20,542 bases of DNA from Oppiella nova (lineage: Eukaryota > Arthropoda > Arachnida > Sarcoptiformes > Oppiidae): contig CAJPVJ010000497.1 in NCBI GenBank assembly GCA_905397405.1, positions 3,635 through 24,176 on the forward strand, given 5' to 3'. The notes under the pieces were generated by a model that ran no database searches, was not told the DNA's origin, and worked only from the letters and a program-made list of their open reading frames with translations. A program made the translations under genes and the position numbers. Shown piece by piece: positions 13,259-20,542 of the stretch (positions are counted from its first letter, which is position 1; every line of letters begins with the position of its first letter).

Positions 13259-13278
13259 GTGATAGATTTAGTCATTTA

Positions 13279-13284
13279 AATAAA
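13279..13284 (+). terminator. Poly(A) signal after SNRNP25
   Basis: AATAAA 20 bases after the SNRNP25 stop. It is the first canonical signal downstream of COX19 as well, supporting one shared 3' end. Confidence 0.65.
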
Positions 13285-14923
13285 GCATTGGTTTCAATGC
13301 TATTGTGCCCTTAGTTTTGATAATAATATTTTTGAATAAATGTTTTAACTTTAATAACTATTTAGATTAGCGTTGAATTTATTATAATTTTCTAAATTCA
13401 TTTTATATGCACAACTCGAGTTCCTTTTGAATTTGATTTACGAGTCAAATCAAATGTCATTAAATATTTTCTGTACTCTATTTAAAGTCTCTTTATAAGT
13501 CCTTTGCGATCAATAATTACTTAAAAATTTTTGTTGAAAAGTATTTTTGGAAATTTCATTTAAATAACACATTACATAAATGCATATTTTATAGTCAACT
13601 ATAAAAATGCATACTTTTCTAAAGCTTTACATTCATATTGTATTTGAAATATACTGTACATGAATTGCAAACAACTCCATATTAAAACTTTATAATATAA
13701 AGTATAATATATTTTATTGTACAGTATAACAACAAATATACTATGGTGAAAGTTAGTTCACTGAAAAATGTTTAAAGCCTTTCATAGTATTTCACGAATA
13801 TTTAAGAGACATATAAATAATATTGTAATTGTATTGTCAAATAACCAATTTGAAAATTTAATATTTATGTAAATTTTTATCCGAATTAGATGACAATTTC
13901 TAAATGTTACTTGTATACAAAATAATACATTTTAGAAATAAATATTTTCAGTGAATTTGTAATTTGTACAATTTTCGCATATAGCAAGACATCAATAAAA
14001 TTGAGTTAAATTTTTGTTAGATAAAATTCTTGATGTTTATTCATGAAAGTTGTATTGGTGCATTTACTTGTTTGTCACATTTGATTCACATAAGAATATT
14101 CTGGGATAATGGATAGATTGTGTTCATCATAACAATGCGACTATAGTTTAACGATAAATACAGACATTAAAGTATTAATAGACCTTACTGAATCAGCATA
14201 TTTTAACTAAATTACATAAGAGTCAAAATTAAAATATCACTGATTCGTTTGAAATTTTCATCAAAAATAAATATAAATTTATATAAATATAAGAAAAGTT
14301 TTATTAAATTTGTTGATTACGTTGCAAAGTCTTTACAGCATAAAACTTATAATGTATTCATTTGAGGTTAGGATATTCATTTCATATATTCATATATTTT
14401 TTATAAGGAGTTTATAACCCAAATATCAATATTCATAATATACCAGATAATGGAAACAAACTTTAAAAATAAGTGCAAACAATTGAATTAGCCTAAATAT
14501 AAAGAATATAATGGTTAAATGAATATTTTAAATGCTAGATAATGTTGTGCAGTATAGCGTTCAGTAAGACAATGAAACCTGAAGTGTGAGGTTCTGTATA
14601 ATATAGTGTTGCATTCAAACTACAAATTATGAAAATGTCTAAAGTTTTATGAATTGAAAAGACGATGCAAATGTTTTATCTAAATTGGTTTTTTAATATT
14701 TGGACAAAACTTGACTGTATTTATGCTATATTTCAGTTGATTCTATTGATCCACATTTTATCGACAAAAAATATATTCTAAATTCTCTGAAGGCATGAAT
14801 GCTTTTATAGGCAATCCTTGAAGATCACTATATAATATTAAAACTATTTTTTAGTCTCTGTTTATTTGTTTAAACCAAAAGTTTTAACTTTATTTCATTA
14901 ATCAATATTTTGGTTATATTTAG

Positions 14924-14989
14924 CGCAAAGAAATTGGAGGAAAGGAAAGAGTGGTTACCGTATATTCAGCTGAATCTCAAATAAGTTGA
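14924..14989 (+). other. Weak exon-like island, plus strand
   Basis: After TTTAG at 14923 a 21-codon frame with mixed, non-AT-biased codons runs to a TGA (RKEIGGKERVVTVYSAESQIS once). It stands out from its surroundings in base use only; no family is recognised. Confidence 0.12.
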
Positions 14990-15380
14990 TAATTGATAGC
15001 GAATTGAAAGCGAATTTAGTTTTGTTTGCCAACAGTTCGCTTAACTCATCAATATTTTATTTGTCTCAAAACAATTTTACAGATCTTTAATAAACGTGAG
15101 AATACAACTCTGTTATAATTAAGGCTGCATACATACAAACTTAGGCTGTCTTTTTGGACATCATATTAAGATTAAGTGTTTTCTTCTTTTATTGACTGCA
15201 AATATTGTTAGCCTTTTATTGAGACATTCATATGATTTATGTGTTGCTGATTATATATATTTTTTTATATCATATATTTATTAAAGATTTACTGTATATT
15301 CAGTTGACTGAATGAATATATTCCTAGTGTTATATACTTTGCTCACAATTCTTCATTTAAAGAGCAAAATATCTCTCAGT

Positions 15381-15545
15381 TTAAGGAATGTCATCGAATG
15401 CTATAAATGTAATACATTTGCATAAAGAAATTCTTGTTGAAACTAATAGATTATTTGAAATCTCAATACAGGCTCTGTATGTTTGAAATTCTTGAACGAC
15501 GATAAAGTTGTTGTCTTTGACGTCAATTAGAGAACTATTGTATCC
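15381..15545 (-). other. Weak exon-like island, minus strand
   Basis: After TATCAG a 54-codon frame begins GYNSSLIDVKDNNFIVVQEF. Its first half uses codons such as GTC and GAC that are rare in the spacer; the second half looks like ordinary AT-rich sequence. A frame this long is expected a few times by chance here, so this is only a candidate terminal exon. Confidence 0.15.
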
Positions 15546-15640
15546 CTGATAATAATTACAATTTTATAGATTTTTAAAAATATCTTAAACGAGAGTTGTC
15601 TTTGTAAAATGAAAATAACTTACAAATACTTCTGGAGGCA

Positions 15641-15681
15641 GAGAGAGAGAGAGAGAGAGAGAGTAGTAGTAGTAGTAGTAG
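15641..15681. repeat. Compound microsatellite (GA)11 and (TAG)6
   Basis: GA repeats at 15641-15663 pass straight into six TAG units at 15664-15681. Confidence 0.95.
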
Positions 15682-16587
15682 ATAGAAAGTAAAACTAGTG
15701 CCTTGTATTGTGTATTAAATTGCTATAAAAGATAGATAATGAACACGAATAACAACTGCATACCACTTGAAGACATTATTTTCTATCAAAATGGTCTCAC
15801 GTATTGTAAGTCGAGACTTAAATAGTATTTCATCCCTTTTATAGCTTATTATATGTTTAATTAATATGTATTTTGTTATTTTGTGTCATATATTTTCTGA
15901 CATATTATTCTTTCGTATTCTATATTTAAATAAGAATTAACACAAAACCTATTTTTATAAATCGATTGAGTGCTAAATCAAACGCTTAATTAAAATTACA
16001 TTTGGGAATAGAGTGAACAACACTTCATGTCATTAACGATACGTTAATCACTTAAAACAAATAACTTTTGATAATTAATTATAATAAAATGATTTATAGT
16101 CTATTTATATCTACTAAACTTAACACTATTCGATAAAACATTTGCTTCTACGGTATATTTTTAGCAAGCTAAAATAAAAGTTGCATTTGAATTTAAATTC
16201 TTTTTTATACTGTACTTCACTATTGCATAAATGATAATGTGTGACACAAACTAACATTGTATCATGGTATGATAAACTAAAAATTTCCATACCTCAACGT
16301 ACGGTAGTACAGTAATCATCTGCAATGAGCAGTGTCCATTTAACATTCTGTTGATGAATCCTGGGTTTTCAAAGCAATTTAAATAAACTTGTTGCACTAG
16401 CAAGTTATCCAGTACATTTACGGTTGTATATTATAATGCCATCATTTCATAGTTGAATTACTATTGAAATTTTAAAATGTATTTGAAATAGTCATACAAA
16501 TGCCAACGAATTGAGAATTGAATACAAAAGAAGTGATTAATTAGCAAAACTATACGGTAATAGACTGTACTGTCAGTGAAATGAAAA

Positions 16588-17385
16588 CTATTTATTGTAT
16601 TGACTGAAGAAATACATGAAAGAAGTGATGGATCTGTGCATCAGTTGCCTGAAAGACAACTGAATCTCATATAATTGGTGACTGAGTGGTGGAAATGATT
16701 GACTCAATGGACTGATAACTGTCTGAAGGCGGCGGTAATTATCATTCAATCTGTGGATCAAACACAAGACATCGGACTCATTGATAGTGTCGTAAATCCA
16801 ATGGCTATGACTTCTGTCGCCAATCAAATGGATGGGCTCTTTGGTGACCCAATGGCTGAGAATGCATTGAAAAGCGATTAAAATGTAGTAAATATTGTCA
16901 AAGTCTTCGACTCTCATGAAGTGAACGTCCGCTGAATACTGAGACAATTGTTTGACGACCGACTCAACCAAAGCGATGGTGTGTTTGTCGATCACTGAGT
17001 TCTTGAGCGCCGAAGACATAAACATCGCTCTCCTCTGGAGCCGATCGTATCGATTGAGACTATTGTCGGCAACTATTTCGGTGAGACATCTGCCGAAGAA
17101 TAGGCACACCTTCTCTGTGACGGCCCTTCTCAGTGACAGTTGGTTGTGGTTTGCCATCAATGGACACACGAATTGCAGACAACTGTCCACAACTGACACA
17201 TCGATCAATGGGTTCAGGCTTTCGCTGAACACGTAATCCATGGATTCGATGAACTCTTGAGTCCATTGTTGCCGAAGAGTTGTATTCAATTGATACTTGT
17301 TTTGCAACGATTGCAGTGATGTCTTCATTAGATTGCATTTCTCGAGATACAAATCAGTGATACTTTGGGTGATAATTGAACTCAT
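16588..17385 (-). CDS. Uncharacterised single-exon helical protein
   Basis: 265 aa from the first ATG; codons upstream stay open for 12 positions but start with GTG. I do not recognise the family. The sequence is rich in Leu, Ser and Gln with long amphipathic stretches and no signal peptide, membrane span or zinc motif, so an all-helical fold of the armadillo/HEAT or coiled-coil kind is likely. Notable segments are LNPLIDVSVVDSCLQFVC near 60, RAVTEKVCLFFGRCL near 90 and DFDNIYYILIAFQCIL near 160. Codon use is mixed and unlike the AT-rich flanks, and the frame is far longer than any other there, so I think it is a real gene, perhaps the last exon of a larger one. It is isolated by more than 3 kb of spacer on both sides. 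AATAAA overlaps its last codons. Confidence 0.7.
   Translation of the reverse strand: MSSIITQSITDLYLEKCNLMKTSLQSLQNKYQLNTTLRQQWTQEFIESMDYVFSESLNPLIDVSVVDSCLQFVCPLMANHNQLSLRRAVTEKVCLFFGRCLTEIVADNSLNRYDRLQRRAMFMSSALKNSVIDKHTIALVESVVKQLSQYSADVHFMRVEDFDNIYYILIAFQCILSHWVTKEPIHLIGDRSHSHWIYDTINESDVLCLIHRLNDNYRRLQTVISPLSQSFPPLSHQLYEIQLSFRQLMHRSITSFMYFFSQYNK
16591..16596 (-). terminator. Poly(A) signal overlapping the end of the coding region
   Basis: On the minus strand the last two sense codons are AAT AAA followed by TAG, so the hexamer lies inside the coding frame. No other canonical AATAAA follows within about 100 bases. Confidence 0.4.
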
Positions 17386-17990
17386 TTTGAAATCTTCGGC
17401 AAAACAACTAATACTCAACACAAGTGTCCACTAAATCCATGCATTCATTCATTCATTGCGTTCACAAATACTGTGACTTAGGATTTACACATTAGTCACA
17501 ATCGTGTCAATCATATGAATACAGAATCTGTTATTCTGTACACTGATAATCGCCATAACATTTAATCATATTTTATAAACCGGACACAATTTTCACTGTA
17601 CATTTATTTTAGTAGCTATTTCTAGATTGTAAATGATATAATAAAATATATGATTTGTTTGCTTTAAATTGATTAATCTTTTAATTAAATGTTATGTCAA
17701 TACAGTACACAAATACGACAGAATTGTGAATGAATTGTAAATACAATGAATTGAATTGAATAGTAAATGAGTCGTGTTTTGCTTATATCAAAAATTTGTG
17801 TTTTGAATAAAACCAATTTAATTCAAAATATAGACTTTTGTTAAACAAATATCATGTTTAGTCTGAATGAGTTTATTCAACAAATGTAATGCTTTGGATA
17901 AAAAGTCGGTTAATTCAAATGAAAATACAATTTACTTGATATAGGTGTTTTGTTTGATTTTATTGCTTAAACATTAGTAAAAATAACTAT

Positions 17991-18009
17991 ATTACCGTAT
18001 TACGGTAAT
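17991..18009. repeat. Perfect palindrome built from TACCGTA and TACGGTA
   Basis: ATTACCGT, a 3-base spacer ATT, then ACGGTAAT. It contains two CG dinucleotides in otherwise CG-free surroundings. Confidence 0.85.
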
Positions 18010-19544
18010 TAAATCCTTAACATTAATTTAATTCTTAGCATTTAATTATTAAATTTTAGTAAAATTTTTTATCAAAACTATTAATATAATAATTTATAAG
18101 GATACACTAGATAAACATATTATTATCCAGGTGTAGGTTAGCTTTAATGACTTTGTTTTAAAAGGTTAATATTTGTTGTATATTATAATTAATTATAGGA
18201 AATATACAGTAGTTATTTTACCAAATTACAAAAAATTTGTATAAAAATAGATCAATATATTAATTATAAAATAATTGACATATTTTTGATATTAAAATAA
18301 TTACTTACAAGTTACTGTAGTATAGAATGCGGTATATTTTGCTAAAAAATGAATGTATTCCTAACTATATGGAATAAAAGCTAATTATTTTTCTAGTATT
18401 GCTTTGAGCTATGTAACTTTTATATTTTCAGTAAAAATAAATTAATTAACTAATTATTATTCGGATACTATTTGATGTTAATTAATATTAGTATTATTAA
18501 TTTTACGTTTTATAAATAATTATAAATCAAATGTACCTTTTAAATATAAAATTAAAAATTATTAATAATAGCATAAATTATATGTTTTTATTTTTGGATT
18601 CAAATAATTTGCTAACTTACTTAAGTAGTTTTTAATTTTTAGTAGTTAATAGTGAAAATTAAGTATAGATAATTAATTTTCACTAAGAATTATATAAACA
18701 ACTTTTCTATATATTATATAAATATTATTATTCAATCAATGATTAATGTATGGAAAAAGGAGTGAATCTGAATATTTTAATATATGGTTCACTACTTTAA
18801 GTACAATTATGTCATTGAAAGTGAAGTGCATATCATATCATCAAATACTTGCATATTATTGAGCACATTATATTTAATGAAAGAATTGCATTACAATAAT
18901 AAATGAAAGCATAAATTAAATCATTGCTTATATTATATAAGTTATTCTGTATCTAAATTTTATTAATGCTTTTCTTGGCATAACAAAGTTAGGCGGAAGA
19001 TTTTGAGCACATTAATTATTTTCATTATTAAATAATTCAATTTTTTCTATCTTTTTGTTATATGATTATATTTATTGGGGTAACTCTTTAAGATTTAATA
19101 AAAATATTTAGTTGTAATTAAATTTAACAAAAAATTGTTTATCATCAAGATTATAGACTGTATTTTTTTTGTAGCCAAAACTAATCAATTATTTGCTGTC
19201 AAGACATAACTGTTTAGATGTCTAACACATCGAAATCAATACATTATACAAAATCTCTGATTTCGGACTTCCCTTAAGTGTTGAATGATATCTTGTGATG
19301 AAATTCTTTTGTTTATGATTACAATATAGGTTACATCCTAACTATTTCACAATTCTTTAACTATATTCTACTATTCTGTATCTTCACTATTTTTGTTCAC
19401 ATTTCAATCCATTTGTTTCTATATTATTTAGTCGAGACAATTGCAAAAAATAAATAAAATCAGATTCAATATTGTATCGTGATATGCATAGTATTTATTT
19501 TTTATTTTTCAAATTGCCTTTATATTCAAGTACAGTACTTTTGT

Positions 19545-19572
19545 ATACTTTATTCCTAATACTTTATTCCTA
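19545..19572. repeat. Tandem doublet of a 14-base unit
   Basis: ATACTTTATTCCTA occurs twice head to tail without a mismatch. Confidence 0.85.
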
Positions 19573-19659
19573 GTATTGATTATTTAAATTATTTTAATAT
19601 TCCAAACAATTTTTGTTTTTTATATTCATTAAAACATACAAATTTTAATCATTTGTATG

Positions 19660-19909
19660 ATAAATTAGCATTTAATATAACTAAATACTGAATAATTTGT
19701 AAAATACTGGATATAAAATTTTACATATAGTTTATTATGTATTACAGAAAGTAATACTTAAATTATATAAATATCTAACATAAGGAAATAAATTAGCATT
19801 TAATATAACTAAATACTGAATAATTTGTAAAATACTGGATATAAAATTTTACATATAGTTTATTATGTATTACAGAAAGTAATACTTAAATTATATAAAT
19901 ATCTAACAT
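19660..19909. repeat. Perfect 122-base direct duplication
   Basis: 19660-19781 and 19788-19909 are identical by eye, separated by AAGGAA (period 128). There are no inverted ends, so it looks like a recent local tandem duplication or an assembly artefact, not a mobile element. Confidence 0.9.
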
Positions 19910-20075
19910 TTCCTATCTTAATATTTAATATTCTAATTTCTATAAGACATAAATATTGTATATTTCACTACATAGCTAATTATTTACGTACTAAACAGCC
20001 TTGAAACTTTTTTATAAAGTAAGTATAAGATAACTTTGAGTTGATAACAGTGTTTGCTTTTAATACAAATCTTAC

Positions 20076-20153
20076 TTTTCTATTGCATTCATTGACTCCC
20101 ATATCTGATATCATTAATTGATAGCACTTTACACAAACGATTCTCCGACCAGA
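20076..20153 (-). other. Weak exon-like island with Cys pair, minus strand
   Basis: Between a GACAG acceptor-like site and a GTAAGA donor-like site lie 26 in-phase codons, including RRIVCVKCYQLM and NECNRK. Base composition is less AT-rich than the flanks. The CxxC suggests metal binding, but no family is recognised and the acceptor lacks a pyrimidine tract. Confidence 0.2.
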
Positions 20154-20476
20154 CTGTCCATCAAATGTCAAGATTGACTTTAATTAAAGCGATGTCACAA
20201 AGAAATAATAGAATTTTATTCATTGAAAATCTGCTATTTTTGTAATCAAATTAATATAAATTTCAATTATTTTTACATCAATTTGATTGCATTTCTTTAT
20301 TTCATGTTTTCATTTGTAGCCTATAATCCGAAACTTAATTTTTAGAAATGTCAAATTTTATCATTAGTAATAAAATAAGACGAAACTAACCCTTAGAGGT
20401 TTTTATTCAATGTGTGATCCAATTCCTGAATATTTTCTTTGATGGCTTCATATAATCTATTCATACATCCTTTGGA

Positions 20477-20504
20477 TCTCTCTCTCTCTGTCTCTCTCTC
20501 TCAT

Positions 20505-20542
<38 letters not shown>
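20477..20542. repeat. Interrupted (CT)n microsatellite at the window end
   Basis: CT repeats broken at about 20490 and 20503-20511, then an unbroken run to the last base. The contig may end here because assembly stopped in low-complexity sequence. Confidence 0.95.

Larger units (their letters stand above)
13259..16587. other. 3.3-kb AT-rich spacer
   Basis: Starts with the SNRNP25 3' end and otherwise shows no gene. No frame exceeds about 55 codons. It contains a GA/TAG microsatellite, several TACRGTA words, a CRE-like TGACGTCA at 15518-15525 and two weak exon-like islands listed separately. It could be intergenic or an intron of a gene whose exons lie elsewhere. Confidence 0.6.
17386..20542. 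other. 3.1-kb AT-rich spacer to the window end
   Basis: No gene recognised. It holds the upstream region of the unidentified gene, a perfect palindrome, a 122-base direct duplication, a 14-base doublet, one weak exon-like island on the minus strand and a terminal CT tract. No transposon ends or target-site duplications were seen. Confidence 0.6.

Noticed and set aside
13259-16587. Old transposon or virus-like remains in the long spacers
   Set aside because: No reverse transcriptase, integrase, transposase or capsid-like stretch was seen in any frame, and no terminal repeats with duplicated target sites.
16588-17385. Assigning the unknown protein to a meiotic (Mei4-like) or MIF4G-type family
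   Set aside because: Only general helical character agrees; I found no motif-level match to either.
19660-19909. A mobile element with terminal direct repeats
   Set aside because: Only 6 bases separate the copies, so there is no interior and no coding capacity.
15641-20542. (GA)n at 15.6 kb and (CT)n at the end as ends of one inverted-repeat element
   Set aside because: Simple repeats alone, with no matching flanks, are not evidence of an element.

Overview
This is animal nuclear DNA. The genes have spliced GT-AG introns of mostly 52-76 bases, AATAAA signals lie after stop codons, and the proteins are metazoan. The gene set includes AP-5 mu, a BRCA1-type RING protein and U11/U12-25K, the first two of which I recall as absent from Drosophila. 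Tiny introns, tightly packed genes and very AT-rich spacers suggest a small-genome arthropod, most likely an acariform mite. The lineage is inference.

Layout: 383-4849 (+) is a NEDD4-type HECT ubiquitin ligase (C2, three WW, HECT) in about 12 exons. 5540-6803 (+) is mitochondrial ribosome-binding factor A. 6905-8241 (-) is AP-5 mu. 8437-10931 (+) is NVL, a double AAA+ ATPase of 60S ribosome assembly. 11151-12301 (-) encodes a BRCA1-like N-terminal RING on a disordered tail with no BRCT domain. 12486-12761 (+) is COX19 and 12773-13258 (+) is SNRNP25, only 11 bases apart and probably on one mRNA. 16588-17385 (-) is a single-exon helical protein I cannot identify. The spacers 13259-16587 and 17386-20542 are AT-rich, with microsatellites, a perfect 122-base duplication, a palindrome and a few weak exon-like islands. 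The window ends inside a (CT)n tract.

From 5.5 to 13.3 kb the genes alternate in strand. AP5M1/NVL and BRCA1-like/COX19 are divergent pairs sharing short promoters. The first has a CACGTG E-box and the second an E2F-type site. RBFA/AP5M1 and NVL/BRCA1-like are convergent, with 3' ends that probably overlap. The genes serve different processes (ubiquitylation, mitochondrial and nucleolar ribosome assembly, endosomal sorting, DNA repair, cytochrome oxidase copper delivery, minor splicing), so this is compact packing rather than a pathway cluster.

I found no transposon, virus-like element, tRNA, rRNA or CRISPR array, and no clearly new biological system. The best leads are the BRCT-less BRCA1-like gene, the COX19-SNRNP25 transcript with an overlapping mini-ORF, the unidentified gene at 16.6-17.4 kb, and a short word (TACRGTA) that recurs only in noncoding DNA.
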